64,000 bases of DNA, taken from the NCBI RefSeq assembly GCF_035594125.1, contig NC_087151.1:17189001-17253000 (forward strand). Reading direction: 5' to 3'. Under the pieces are notes generated by a model. It had not been told where the DNA came from. It made no database searches and worked only from the letters and a program-made list of their open reading frames with translations. Of this stretch, positions 1-11,809 are shown piece by piece. The stretch's first letter is position 1, and each line of letters opens with the position of its first letter. The DNA comes from Scylla paramamosain. Lineage: Eukaryota > Arthropoda > Malacostraca > Decapoda > Portunidae. The translations under genes and the position numbers were made by a program.

Positions 1-631
1 CACGGGTGGCTCACCACGTGAGCAAACACCCAAAGTGTCTGGTCCCAGCAGGGGAGTCCACGTCTTGCAGGGGAGGAAACTCCCGCCTCCCCAGTAGAGT
101 CAAGAGTCTCCCATCCTCGGCAGCGAATCCTGACACACCAGACACAACTAGCTGGGGCCAGGACTGAACACCGGTGCCCACAGTTTTAACACTAGGTGAC
201 AACTCCGCCTGAGCACCACCTTCGAGAGTCTCTGCAGGTTAAGGCAAGCCATCAAATCCATCAATCCAAATCCAACACTACAGCCTCACCCTCAGCAACA
301 CTCTCACCAATGTCAGGTGTTTCTTGCAGTAGCTCTGTGATTGTGCAGTCAGGACCTGCACACTAACTCAAAGACGAGTCTAACTCTCGCTCATCAAAAC
401 CCTTGCCAGCTTTGGGACAGGCTTCTGGGCACTCTGCCCCCCACAGCGGTATCAAGACAAACACTGCACTCTTTCTGTGGTGGGCCCACCTTATTGCAGT
501 CGACCCCAGGAGTCACAGAACCCGTGGGCACCCGATGCCTGGGTGTTCGCCTCACCTTAGATCGAGTAACACAACAAACAGTCACCACCATCAGCAACCT
601 CCTCATCTGGGACAGGGTCCGCGGATGGGAG
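1..631 (-). other. Probable protease-to-RT linker of the gypsy remnant; no gene resolved
   Basis: This stretch lies downstream (minus strand) of the retropepsin at 632-1012. In Ty3/gypsy elements the reverse transcriptase would follow, but no RT motif is visible before the window edge. Short minus-strand open stretches (394-684 and 11-202) are interrupted and I do not recognise them. The RT is presumably left of the window or lost. Confidence 0.35.
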
Positions 632-1012
632 CTACACCCAGACTCTTCCACCTGCCAGGTCATTCCCCAGAAGAAAATCAACACCAGACACTGGCAGGTC
701 CTCCACTAATGCCACACACGCCTCCACGGCGCTGGTATGACAGCCTAATCTCAGCCATACCAAAGCTCTCCGCGGCGCCAATTTCCCTGGCACCACACAG
801 GCCGACTGGAGGCAACTCGCCTCCCAGTCACATTCCTGTACAGCGACTGCTGTGCCGCTGTCTCTCAAAACTGTAACGGGGTACATAACCCCATCAATTT
901 CAACAGTGCCCCGACACAAAAAAGGGCGGCACCACTCCAACTCAGACCTCACAGAGGAGACCAAACATGGCCTGGACTTCATCACTCTCTTGGTCCCGAC
1001 CCTGGGACACAA
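632..1012 (-). pseudogene. Retropepsin (aspartic protease) domain of a Ty3/gypsy-like element
   Basis: The open frame of about 126 residues contains the retroviral aspartic protease signature: YPVTVLRDSGTA holds the catalytic Asp in a D-S-G triad, and VDFLLGNDLAG is the conserved Leu-Leu-Gly flap/partner region near the end. In Ty3/gypsy elements this enzyme cuts the Gag-Pol polyprotein. It sits just downstream of the zinc-knuckle stretch on the same strand, as expected for gag-pro-pol order. The frame lacks a credible start of its own and the upstream Gag frame is broken, so it would have been reached by readthrough or frameshifting in the ancestor. Substitution of the usual Ala after Gly by Thr may be decay. 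Confidence 0.75.
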
Positions 1013-1039
1013 TCAAGACCACTGGCTTCTGGGGCATCT

Positions 1040-1283
1040 TGGAAGCAGTGGTTATTACTAATTTTGGGCATTAGTACTTAAAATGCCCAGTATTCTTGCA
1101 GTAATGGCACTTGGGCTGCATACTATACCTGGGAGTGCTATGTTGCATGCTCCCAGTCTGTCTCCGTCCAGGGCTGGGAAGAGACTTATTACCAACAGGG
1201 CTAACTCGCCCCGACTTATTACTGGAGCCGCTAATATAACATGGACTCCCAAACAAATTGGCGCCGGCTGCGCCACCAGACAC
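1040..1283 (-). pseudogene. Gag nucleocapsid zinc knuckle (CCHC), broken
   Basis: Minus-strand residues read CHYCKNTGHFKY, then a TAA stop, then Cys. This is the CX2CX4HX4C zinc knuckle of a retroelement nucleocapsid with a nonsense codon between the His and the last Cys. The preceding ~55 residues are Ser/Gly/basic-rich, as in Gag linkers. The stretch is in a different frame from the SCAN-like region to its right, so a frameshift near 1285-1300 has occurred as well. Function in the ancestor: packaging of element RNA. Confidence 0.7.
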
Positions 1284-1286
1284 GCA

Positions 1287-2231
1287 TCACTCAACCCGAC
1301 AGATGTACCACCAATGAGGCACAGGCCGGTGCGCCAACACGCGGTCATCGGCCCACATCACTGACTCGTTTAGGGTTTTAAACCTTTTCTCACAGAGCAG
1401 CGGTACCAACTCCTTGATCACGTTAATAAACTGCTCCATTACCATGAGTTCCTTTAACTCATGATAAGAGCTGGCCTGCTCGCTTGCAATCCACTTTTCA
1501 ATTGTCTTCTCCAGATAGCGAGCACATTCTAAATAGGAGTCACTAGGCCTCTTTCTTCCACGGAACTGCAGCCTGTACACCTCCGGCCGCAGCTCATAAG
1601 CTCTCAGGATATCAGCCTTAAACTACTTGTAATCCTTCAAATCTTCTACTAACATCTTATCGTAAACTTCAAGAGCCTTACCCTTCAACATATTAGCCAC
1701 CAGGCCAACCCACCTCTCCTGAGGCCACTCAAATTCTGAGGTTTTCTTTTCAAATCTCCTAAACCACTCTGTCACCTTCTTCCCATCAAACTCTAGTATT
1801 AACTTCAAACTCCTCACCATCTGATTTTCTACTGTATCCTCCTTAACTCGTCTCCTCAAGCCATGAGGTGAATTAACTTCAATCTTAGTCTTCTCCAACT
1901 CAAACATCTTATTCTTCTCAGCTTCTTCCTTATCTCTTTCTACCATAAGGATCTTCATTTTTTTTTCATGTATCCTTGCCTTCTTCTTCTCCTTCTTTTC
2001 TGCTTCAAGAAGCCTCAGCTTTTTCTCCTTCTCGGCTTTAAGTAACCTGGCCTTCTCAGGCTCAAGCCTCTTAGCTTCCCTCTCAGCTTCAAAGATCCTG
2101 GCTTCTCTAGCCTCCTCCGTCTTCAATCTCCTTTCCTCAGCTTCCAATTCAAGCCTTCTTAATTATCTCTCCTTCTCAGCCTCCAACCATGTTCTTCTCA
2201 TTTCCAATTTAAATCTAATCTCCTCAGACAT
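1287..2231 (-). pseudogene. Ty3/gypsy-like Gag: charged coiled coil plus SCAN-like domain
   Basis: The likely start is the ATG at 2231. The first ~100 residues are a highly charged Glu/Lys/Arg/Leu heptad-rich stretch, almost certainly a long coiled coil. Then comes a Gag capsid-type segment (FDGKKVTEWFRRFE, then ERWVGLVANMLKGKALEVY), then a region resembling the SCAN/gag CA C-terminal domain (RPEVYRLQFRGRKRPSDSYL through MEQFINVIKELVP to WADDRVLAH). SCAN domains are known to derive from gypsy-type Gag. Breaks: a stop near 2161, a TAG at about 1620 between LKDYK and FKADIL, and a frame change near 1290 before the zinc knuckle. This is a decayed copy. Confidence 0.75.
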
Positions 2232-3187
2232 ACGTTCCGTCAGGAAGAAGCCACCAATGCCGTGGGCAGGACTAACACATTCATGGACGCTAATTGTGGC
2301 ACTAGGTGTCCTCATACCGAAATGGGATAAATCTACACTGCTGCTTCCAGCAGAGGCAGGGGAGTCAGGTCACAAGTCACCCCAGCCTTGTCACGAGCCT
2401 TGCCCTCCATGGCTTACACTGAATGTGGGCACACACAAGACAACGAAACAAACAACAAACTTTCTCCCCCACGTAGCGACGAAACTTCCTGCGATCCTGG
2501 CAAGCTCGCCAATTTCTGTTGCCACCACAATTTCCAGCCCCTTCACAAAGTTGCTGCACCTGGACTAGCTTCCTTTAACCAATTCCTACGTGGATCCAGT
2601 GCAGGGCTCAAATACGGGTGTACAGGGTCCATTGTGACTCTTGCACCCTTTTCACAATGGTCTGAACACCACATCACACTAACTGAGGTCGTCAGTCTGT
2701 TTTACCCACCTACAAACAAGGTAAATACTCTAACAACAATTAACTCCCACAGCTGTGAAAGGATTGACATCCATGTTTAGGGAGGAACAATTATAACAAG
2801 CACTAACACACATGGTTGAGGTATAAAACCCCATTTAACAATCGCCCTCATAACAAATGCTCCCATTGTCCAACAATGTGTTACAGCCTCAAGCCGTGTA
2901 GTGTTGTATACCACCTGGACAGCAGCCCTAATCAGGGCCTGAGGAGGAAGTAAATTTCACTACAGTGCTAATTATTTAAATCATCAGCGGCAGATCAGCA
3001 TCAGTTAACAGTAGCATTTAACACAAGCTCACTAACAAGAGACATGACTACAAACAAGTGCCCACAAACACACAGGAGGGCTACAATGGAGACTCCTATG
3101 CTATGGGCTACTAGGCTACTATGGAGACTCCTATACAGTGTAAGTAGGCCGAGCGTACAGCCGTTAATGACTCATTATCCTCTTAAA
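2232..3187 (-). other. Probable 5' leader / LTR side of the gypsy remnant
   Basis: This lies upstream (minus strand) of the Gag start and contains no recognisable coding sequence. It is the expected place for the untranslated leader and 5' LTR. I cannot fix LTR ends or a primer binding site: the second LTR is outside the window, so no self-comparison is possible. A short direct repeat (ATGGAGACTCCTAT) occurs near 3088 and 3120. The right edge abuts the truncated hAT transposase, which suggests the LTR element inserted into or replaced the end of the hAT element. Confidence 0.3.
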
Positions 3188-3750
3188 CTAACTGACCCGA
3201 CTAACTAGGCATTCACTTGCACTTATGGTGGACATCAAGCGTAGAACTTTAACGTTGTCAGGCAGGCGATTTTGAAGCTCTTTCACCAAGCCAACCACAA
3301 ACTCAATGCACATATTGCGAATTTCTGGTTCATCACGAAATTTTCCTTCTTTTATGTTCTTTTCGAATTCATAACCCAGATAACAGTTAGGATCCAAAAA
3401 TCTCTCGATGTCCCCAGCCTCAGTAATTCTTTTTCCTGGAATTATTACCTTTAAGGACAAAGAGTCAATAAGCTGAACCAAGTCATTCAGTAGATTTGTG
3501 GAATCATTAGCTTCAGCTTTAAACTTCTTGTTAACAAACTGGACTTCTTCAAGAATATGTTTCAGAAATGTGAGGAACACATAATTTTTCTTGTCACACA
3601 ACATTAAATGGAGCCGTTCTGCTGTATAACATCTCTCCTCCCTTCTGTCACTTTTAAAGTGAGTTTTCAGTTCATTCCACTGGTTCAAAATTCTGCCAAC
3701 AGCAGCCTCAATAGACATCCAACGTGTGTCACATAGTTGTATCATCTTGG
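3188..3750 (-). pseudogene. hAT transposase, C-terminal half
   Basis: The segment begins with the hAT hallmark QLCDTRWMS (the conserved CxxRW block) followed by the helical region (NQWNELKTHF, ERCYTAERLH, LTFLKHILEEVQFVNKKF). It would form the insertion domain and distal half of the RNase-H-like catalytic core that cuts and joins DNA during cut-and-paste transposition. It ends at a stop at 3188 without the C-terminal dimerisation motif, so it is truncated. Its N-terminal partner is at 7783-8685, separated by the LINE. It cannot make a functional enzyme in this state. Confidence 0.75.
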
Positions 3751-3847
3751 ATCGGCGGTGTGTACAAGTAGCTTTGCCTTGCTGTCTGAGTTTTCTCTGA
3801 GTTTTGTGGTTTATTTTCTCTTGCCTGTGTGCTGAAATACCCTGAAA

Positions 3848-4503
3848 ATGGTGATGAGAGCGTGTGGTTCATGCAAGGAGAGTGTGGCGAACAGGCAAAG
3901 GGCTGTGGCATGCAAGAGATGCATGGCCTGGTTCTATGTAGCCTGTGTGGACATGAGGGAGGCCAACATGAAGGCGCTGGGTTTGAGCTTCTGGTGTTCC
4001 TCTGCAGGGAATGCCTGAGCAAGAGCCTCAACGAGTGGAGGAACCAGGATGAGAAAAAAGAAGAGAGAGTGGAGCAGAGCACCCAGACAGAAACTTGATG
4101 AAAGAGACAGAAGCACAGACGACGAAGACTGAAGAGAGAAAAGAGCAGCAAGAAGTGGTGGAAGTGGCTAGAACAGACAGACACCCAAGGAAGAAGAGAA
4201 TGGTAATCAAGAAAGCCCCAGTACGTGTCTCTGGAGACAGCATGGTAAGGAAGACTACCGACTTTGTGAGAAGGGAAATTGAGTGCACCAGCATGGGAAG
4301 TGCTAAGATCCAAGACGTCAAGAGGAAAGTCAAGGAAGAAGTGCAAGAAGTGGAAGAGAGAAGCCTGCTAGTGATTCAAGGGGGAGGCAACAACTATGGG
4401 AGAGACAGGGTCCACCTCAACCACAACAGGAATGAGAGGCTAGGACGTCGACTGGCCGAGTTTATGAGGGCGAGGCAGGTGTGTTGTGTGGACGAAGCAT
4501 GAC
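3848..4503 (+). pseudogene. LINE ORF1 (PHD finger + SGNH esterase-like), copy 1, broken
   Basis: From the ATG at 3848: CGSC, then CKRC, MAWFYVAC, and LCREC form a PHD-like zinc finger; the usual His is Tyr here, while copy 2 keeps His. One A is missing relative to copy 2 near 4093, shifting the frame. The distal part (4095-4502) carries the esterase blocks: GDS in VSGDSMVRK (block I), GGGNN (block III) and RVHLN (block V, Asp lost from DGVHLN). About 250 bp present in copy 2 between blocks III and V are deleted here. ORF1 proteins of this class bind element RNA. This copy cannot encode a normal product. Confidence 0.75.
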
Positions 4504-4553
4504 GAGGAGGACACACTGATGTCAGCAAACATGGAAGAGAAGAGACTAACCAG

Positions 4554-5379
4554 GCAAGTAAATGTGTGAAGATTGCCTGTATGAATTTGAGAGGATGGGG
4601 TGTGGGAAAGTTTGAGAATGTAAGTAAGGAGCTCAGGGAGTGGAGGTTCGACTTAGTCGGGCTCACTGAGACTCACCTGAGAGATGATGTATGAATGGAG
4701 GGATGCGAGTTTGTTATGATTGGAGAGGGGCATAAGACACAGGAAACAATGGGAGGAGGCATAGCCCTACTCTATAAGAAAGAAAGAAAGAGGACTGAAA
4801 GTAGAGGAGATTGATGTGGGGGAGTGTACAAGTAGTGAGGATGTGCTTGCAGTCAGAGTGGAATGCATGGATGCTCGTGGCAGACAAGAGAAGGTGGTAT
4901 TGGTGGTAGCATACATGACTGTCATGGGTGAAAGAGCAGAGAGGGAAAATAGGAGGAAGTATGACATACTTAAGAAAGTTGTGAGAGAGCATGGAGAGAA
5001 GAGAGTGCTAGTTATGGGTGACATGAATGCACATGTGGGAGTACTGGGGGAACAGGTGAACAGGAATGGTGAAATGCATGGAGAGTTTGTTGATGAACTG
5101 GAGCTGGAAAATCTTAATGTTACTTTGGCTGAGGGGCGTGTGACTTGGAGCGCAAGAGAGCAGGAATTGGCAATTGACTACATGTTGGTGAATGGAAGAA
5201 TGCGTGAAATTGTGTCGCATATGTGGATAGATGAGGATGGTTTGGTTGATATTGTGTCTGATCACAACATGCTGGTTGTGGAGTGCTTGATGCAGGGTGG
5301 GAATGAAGTGAAAGTGGCAAGTAAGAAAAAGAAGTGGAGACTGAGAGATGTAGGGTGGGAGAACTTTCAGGCTGAGTGA
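4554..5379 (+). pseudogene. LINE ORF2 AP endonuclease domain, copy 1
   Basis: APE-type endonuclease that would nick target DNA for reverse transcription. Visible motifs: CMNLRGWGVG near the start, LTETHL (catalytic Glu), VMGDMNAHVG, TWSAREQELAIDYMLVN, and SDHNML (catalytic Asp/His). Breaks relative to copy 2: a TGA where copy 2 has Arg (about 4691) and a few extra bases in the AAAG-rich run near 4785 that shift the frame. From 4816 the frame is open to 5379. ORF2 begins just after the ORF1 stop. Confidence 0.75.
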
Positions 5380-5638
5380 GAGAAGCTGGGACAATGTAAG
5401 TGTGCATGACGTGGAGCATCTGAATGAGAAACTGGTTGAGGACATGAGGTGTGCTGCTGAGAACCAGATAGGGTTTGTGAGAGTAGGTAGAAGAAAGATT
5501 GTATGTAAACCATGGTGGAGTGATGAAATCAGAGCGGCTAGGAAGGAGCGAAAGAGAATGAGTAGACAGTGTGGATGACTGAGGAAAAAGAGGCATGAAA
5601 GTGATGAGGCAGAGAATGAGTATCAGAATGCATGGGCA

Positions 5639-6793
5639 GTGTATGTGGAGCTGCAGCGGTTGACAAGACGAATAATAATGAATGCTAAAGTGAAGAGTGA
5701 AAGGAGTGTGATTCAGTCTTTAAAGGAGAAAGGTATGGAAGGTGGCCGTGAATGGTACAAGTTCATGAGAGGTGAGAATATGTCAGGCTGTGTTTGTGTG
5801 GAGAGTCTAAAAGTGGATGGTGTAGTTATAACAGAGAAGAATGGAATCAGGGAGGCAATCAAAGGGTTCTGGGAAAAAGTAGGTGGGGTAGGTGAGATGT
5901 TTACTGTGAGAGAAGGATGTGTAACATTGGAAAGGAAGAATGCAGATGAACTGGATGAAAGAATCAGTAAGGAGGAAATGGAGAGGTGTGTGAGAAGGCA
6001 GAAGAATGGCAAGGCAGCAGGTCCAGATGATATACCGTATGAGTTCTACAAGAAGGGTGGGGAGGTAGTGATAGATAGAATGACTGAATTATTCAACAGA
6101 GTGTGGGATGAAGAGAGAGTGCCAAGAAAGTGGAATGAGAGCCGAGTGTGTCTGTTGCATAAAGGAAGATTTAAGAGTAAGAATGAGCTGAAGAGCTACA
6201 GGCCAATTGCATTAGTGAATACAATAGGTAAAGTTTTCAGTGCAGTGTTGAGTGAGAGACTGTGTAAATGGATTGAGAGAGCTGGAGTGCTGGGTGAAGA
6301 ACAGAATGGTTTTCGTGGGGGTAGGAGAGCTGAGGACAATATGTTTGTGGTGAATGGAATGATTGAGAAGAAAAAGAAGGATGGGAGTAAATCGTACCTA
6401 GGTTTTCTGGATATAGAGAAAGCTTATGATAGAGTGAACAGAGTAATGGTAGGTAGAGTCTTAGAAAAGATTGGATTGAGTGCAAAGACAGTTAACGTAG
6501 TGCAAAGTATGTACGTGGACACAAGAGCTAGATACAGACTAGGAGACATAGAAACAGACTGGGTGAAAAGTGAGAGAGGAGTTAGGCAAGGCTGTATATT
6601 GTCACCGACCCTTTTTAGCATGTATACAGAGGAGCTAGCAGCCAGGATGAGAAGAATGAATGTAGGGGTAAGTGTGGGGAGCGATAAAGTATGTGTGCTT
6701 CTTTATACAGATGGCGTAGTTGTTATGAGTGAATTGGCAGATGAGCTTCAAAGTTTGTTGGATGTTGCGGATGGCTATGGAAAAGACTTTTGA
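5639..6793 (+). pseudogene. LINE reverse transcriptase domain, copy 1
   Basis: A 384-codon open stretch with ordered RT blocks: AAGPDDIPYEF, SYRPIALVNTIGKVF, EEQNGFRGGRRAEDN, FLDIEKAYDRVNR (motif A, catalytic Asp present), RGVRQGCILSPTLFS (motif B). The motif C box is YTDG instead of YADD, removing the second catalytic Asp, so polymerase activity is not expected. The stretch 5380-5638 is the endonuclease-RT linker, with several stops. It ends at a stop at 6793 caused by a frameshift; the protein continues in the overlapping frame from 6790. Confidence 0.8.
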
Positions 6794-7822
6794 GTAAGTT
6801 TAGCAGTGAAAAAGGCAAGGTAATGATTGTGAATAGGTCAGAGGATAAAAGTAATGTGGTATGGAGACTTGGAGAGAATGAGTTGAAACAGGTGCAAGAT
6901 TACAAGTACTTAGGGATGTGGATGAGTCCTAGTGGAAGTGGAAAGGCAAAGAATGAAAAGATAAGTATAGTAAACCAGTGGGTAGGTCGATTGGGAAGCA
7001 CGGCAAGGATGAGAGCAAGTAAGTATGATGTGCTGAGAGAAGTGTGGAAGAGTGTGGCTGTGCCAAGTATAATGTATGGTATGGATGTGATTGCATGGAA
7101 TGAAAGTGAAATTGATAAGTTAGAAGTGGGCCAGAATAGAGTAGCAAGGATGGCACTGAGTGCACCAAGGTGCACAGTAGTTGAAGCCTTGAGAGGTGAT
7201 ATGGGATGGAGCACCTTTAGGGAAAGACTCACAAAAGCCACACTTAGGTACAAGATTAGGCTTGAGAGAATGGATGATTCAAGAATAGCAAGGAAGGTGT
7301 ACCTGTGGAATGAAAGTGGAAGCAAATGGAGGAAGAGGTGCATGAGAATGACAGACAGGAATAAATGGTTGGGAGGAATCAAAATGAGCGTGAATGGGTG
7401 GTAACAAGAGGAGGCAGAGTGGGAGCCGAATGGGATGTGAGAAATGGAAGAATGAGATAGACAAAGAAGTGAAATGTGTGGGACTGAATTAATGGAAGAA
7501 TGAGATGGAAAGAAAGAAGACCCTGGAATGGTACAAGGAGAAAGAGACCCCGAGGTATGAAAGGTGGTATGATGGAAGAATGGGCGGTGATCTTCTCTTC
7601 CGAGCGAGGGCACAGTGAATGGATGTGAATGCAAGGAGTTACAGGTGGTCTGAGTCCGGCAGCGAAGTGTGCCAGATGTGTGACATGGGAGAGGATGAGA
7701 CAGTGGAACATGAGGTGCTGGAGTGTATGAAGTATGCCAGAGACAGGAATGAGATGATGCAAGTGATACTGACTGAGTTAGGGCAATTTCTTGTACTTCA
7801 CCTGCCTCAGAGAAGAATGTGA
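6790..7822 (+). pseudogene. LINE ORF2 thumb and C-terminal zinc motif, copy 1
   Basis: Continuation of ORF2 in another frame: DYKYLGMWMSPSG (RT thumb boundary common in LINEs), a ~200-residue helical region, a stop near 7404, broken sequence, then at about 7619-7780 VCQMCDMGEDETVEHEVLEC, a CxxC...H...C zinc-binding motif typical of LINE C-termini. The last codons to 7822 read into hAT sequence (junction about 7782). The region supports target-primed reverse transcription in intact relatives. Confidence 0.7.
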
Positions 7823-8685
7823 GAACCAATTGTAGCAATCTTTGATTAAGACTTCTAAGTGCCTGGGTAGATGTTCTTTGGCAGCATGGGAAACTGCCAG
7901 CTGCAGTGAATGACATGTACATTTTATGAGGAACAGATTAGGATTCTCAGCTTTTGGTGTTACATATACACCATTGTTCATTCTGGTCATCACTGACGCA
8001 TTACCAGTTCCGATTGCAATGAGTTTCTGCAATTTCAGTCCATGTTTACCAAGAGATTTCTTGAGAGCATCACATATTGCATCAGCATTACACTCAATCA
8101 GTTCAACCAAATCTAAGAAAGTTGTCACAAATGTTTTCCTTGAGGCAGAAAAGTATCTTAGGCCAATACCCAAAATCTTAGTTACAGAGATGTCACTACT
8201 CTTGTCTATAATTAAGCTGAATTTTCTGTTACCTATGTCATCTTTGAGTTCTTGTTTGAAATGCTGGGCTATCACATTGCAAATTACTGCACTGCACTTC
8301 GATCTTTTAAGCTTAAGATCCTTATACCCTTACTATTACCAAAGCATGCTTTACACAAATCAGTCAGATGATCTACCACACGCAATGCACAATGCACAGT
8401 AATGAACATACCCATATGAGCCTCTGACTTTCTGGAATCATTATCAACTCTCTTAGTCTCAAATGGCAAGGTTCTTTGTCTCTGAGAGCTGAATGGCTCC
8501 TATGCCCACTGATGTTTAGCTGTGGTCGTGTGTCTTTCCAAGTCACTCAGCTTTGCAGTTAGTATACAAGTGCATAACTTGCAATATGCCTTGGTATCAT
8601 CGCCCTGTGCCTTACTGAGCTATTTGCTATGTTTAGAGTCATTTAGCCATTCCTGCAGAAACCGTTGAGAGTATTTCTTGCTCAT
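7783..8685 (-). pseudogene. hAT transposase, N-terminal half with BED zinc finger
   Basis: Minus strand. The ATG at 8685 opens a BED-type zinc finger: EWLNDSKHSK, YCKLC and ERHTTTAKH give the C-x2-C...H-x(4)-H pattern for binding the element ends. It is followed by the hAT core: DHLTDLCKACFGNSKG, then FSLIIDKSSDISVTKIL with the first catalytic Asp, then LIAIGTGNASVMT and the NPNLFLIKCTCHSLQLAV block. In-frame stops occur after HSK (about 8625), after HQWA (about 8505) and at about 8284. The LINE interrupts it at about 7783 before the CDTRW block. Non-functional. Confidence 0.75.
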
Positions 8686-9059
8686 TGTTGTAAGCGCTCC
8701 ACACCGTTGCACTCATGGACGTTGTGAGGAAACTGCGGTTACTAAATCGTGGGTCCGTGACTGAGACAAGTAGCCGACTCGTTGTTCGCCCTGTCCTGTA
8801 TGCGTACGATACGCGTCAGTCCACACGACCCTCACTGAGGGTGAGGAGGGGCAGGGTGGGGGTAGGGATGGATCCTTCCCTACCTCTATAGCCCCTTCCC
8901 AATTCCTCCCTCATCAAGCTCTCCTCTCCAGTGTCAGTGCAATCATTACACAGAAATTGCAAAATTATTCATTTAAAGTTGTTCCCCTGGATTGTAATTT
9001 TCCATTAGTAGCAAAAATAATTATTCAGATTCAATGAAAAGTAGCTAAAAATTCGCCAA
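8686..9059. other. hAT 5' non-coding region
   Basis: This lies between the transposase start and the right terminal repeat. It has a mixed-composition segment (8686-8920) and then AT-rich sequence. There is no open frame of note. It would have held the transposase promoter, but no TATA or initiator element stands out. Confidence 0.4.
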
Positions 9060-9143
9060 GTCGCAAAATTGAAAATTTTACATCTAAATCTCACAAAAAA
9101 AGTAGCTAGATTTAGCGACTTTTTCGTTAAATTGGCAACTCTG
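9060..9143 (-). repeat. hAT right terminal/subterminal repeat
   Basis: Read inward from 9143, the sequence starts CAGAGTTGCCAATTTAACG and continues through agtcgctaaatctagctac. This matches the style of hAT ends (5'-CAG start, AT-rich 'gcgac/gctac' subterminal motifs). The flanking 8 bp (GTGCCACT at 9144-9151) would be one copy of the target duplication; its partner is not in the window. Confidence 0.65.
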
Positions 9144-9507
9144 GTGCCACTCTCCCTCTGCTGCTACATGGCAGGGTGGGTACAAGGAAGGGAGGGGGTG
9201 GTGACATACGCACATGCACCCATCCACTTGTGAGCTCTGCCTCCCCGCGCTGGCTTATATGAATAAGACACTTCACTTCTAAAAATTCTAATGATTAAAT
9301 TAGTGAGGCTAGATGAATACTGATTTTTTTTTATTGTCAAGAGCAACTCTTCTACTAAATACTGGGTGAGACTCGGATCGAATTGTGAAACGGGAAAAAA
9401 ATTTACGTGGGGGATATGAGTGACTGCATGAATAAATATTATACAAGAAGCTTCAGGCAGGGTAGGCTACATGACTGGGACACGTCTGAGTCTTGTCCTC
9501 TCTTCTC

Positions 9508-9583
<76 letters not shown>

Positions 9584-9607
9584 TTGTTTTATACCGTGTT
9601 ATCTCGC
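9144..9607. repeat. Spacer with (CT)n microsatellite at 9515-9580
   Basis: Unremarkable flanking DNA between the hAT end and the satellite domain. It contains a 66-bp pure CT tract at 9515-9580. No gene is supported; the open frames through the tract are Ser-Leu or Arg-Glu repeats dictated by the dinucleotide. Confidence 0.7.
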
Positions 9608-10854
<1,247 letters not shown>

Positions 10855-11775
10855 CAAGACCTAACTCCTCTCGTAATTTCTGGCACCTAGCCCAAAACAT
10901 TTCCAATAACTTTGCTTCTTCATCTTTTCTTCTTTTATTTCAACCTGCTATTTCTAAAGCTGAATTCTTCACTGAAACCTTTGTTAAAAACTCTACCTTG
11001 GATGATTCAGGGCTTGTTCCTGTCTCTCCTCCAACCTCTGTCTACTTCATCCTACCTATGAAAATCCTTCGCGATGATGTTTACCATGCCCTCGCTGGCC
11101 TAAACCCTCAGAAAGCTTACGAACATGATGGGGTTCCTCCCATTGTCCTCTGAAACTGTGTCTCTGTGCTTGTACCTTGCTTGGTTAAACTCTTCTAGCT
11201 CTGTCTATCAACATCTACATATCGTTCTTGCTGGAAGTTTGCCTACATTTAGCCTGTTCCTTAAAAAGGGTGACCATTCTAATTCCTCATCTTATTGGTT
11301 CAATTTCCTGCCTATCTAAAGTTTTGAATCTATCCTCAACAGGAAGATTCCTAAACTTCTATCACTTCACAAATTTCTATCTGATTGCCAGTATGGGTTC
11401 CGTTGAGGTCGCTCTACTGGTGATCTTCTGGTTTTCCTTACTGAGTCTTTGTCATCCTCTTTTAGGGATTTTGGTGAAATTTTTGCTGTTGGCTTAGGCA
11501 TATCAAAAGCTTTTAATAAAGTCTGCCACAAAGCTTTGATTTCAAAGATACACTCCTATGGCTTCTATCCATCTCTCTGTAGCTTCATCTCAAGTTTCCT
11601 TTTTGACCATTCTATTGCTGCTGTGATAGACTGTTCTTCTAAATCTATTAACAGTGGTGTTCCTCAGGGTTCTGTCTTGTCATCCACTCTCTTCTTATTA
11701 TTCATTAATGATCTTCTAAACCAAACTTCTTGTCCTATTCACTCCTACGCCTTCACTTTTCAGGAAGTAAAAGAG
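10855..11775 (+). pseudogene. Jockey-type LINE reverse transcriptase fragment, heavily decayed
   Basis: Reading across several frames gives RT blocks: SKAEFFTETFVKNSTLDDSG, then LNPQKAYEHDGVPPIVL (block 1, usually KAxGPDGIP), a KKGDHSN-like strand, SDCQYGFR-like codons with a stop in place of Arg, FAVGLGISKAFNKVCHKAL (motif A) and INSGVPQGSVLSSTLFLLFI (motif B). In motif A the expected Asp residues are replaced (LGISKAFN), so it is catalytically dead. It breaks off at HSYA, just before the YADD box, where satellite block A2 begins. It is truncated at both ends, and no 3' tail or target duplication is seen. A similar element style is common in decapods (established knowledge, family assignment by eye). 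Confidence 0.75.
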
Positions 11776-11809
11776 TCCTCACAGGGAAGATACAGAATGC
11801 TTGACTTCT

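Larger units (their letters stand above)
3751..7782 (+). mobile_element. CR1-like LINE with PHD + esterase ORF1 (copy 1)
   Basis: A non-LTR retrotransposon nested inside the hAT transposase gene. ORF1 has a PHD-type zinc finger and an SGNH/GDS esterase-like domain, a combination described for CR1-like LINEs. ORF2 has an AP endonuclease, reverse transcriptase and a C-terminal CxxC-H-C zinc motif. A second copy of the same family begins at about 59860. The 5' untranslated part (about 3751-3847) aligns with copy 2. The 3' end stops inside the ORF2 C-terminus and no poly-A or simple 3' tail is visible before hAT sequence resumes, so this copy is 3'-truncated or rearranged. No clear target duplication is seen. 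Confidence 0.8.
3188..9143 (-). mobile_element. hAT DNA transposon, split by a LINE
   Basis: Transposase pieces of one hAT-superfamily element lie on either side of a CR1-like LINE: C-terminal half at 3188-3750, N-terminal half at 7783-8685. To the right is non-coding element sequence, then a terminal repeat whose inward reading starts CAGAGTTGCCAATTTAACG and continues into AT-rich 'agtagctagatttagcgac' sequence, typical of hAT ends with a 5'-CAG start. The right end is therefore placed at 9143. The left end is missing; the transposase stops at 3188 next to the gypsy remnant. About a dozen codons appear to be missing at the LINE insertion. Confidence 0.75.

Noticed and set aside
403..876. Plus-strand frame of 157 codons in the gypsy remnant
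   Set aside because: Shadow of the minus-strand protease; His/Pro-rich with no motif.
6900..7922. 340-codon minus-strand frame opposite the LINE (similar at 63155-63655)
   Set aside because: Antisense shadow of ORF2: low-complexity Ser/Leu/His content, and it spans the LINE-hAT junction, so it cannot be one gene.
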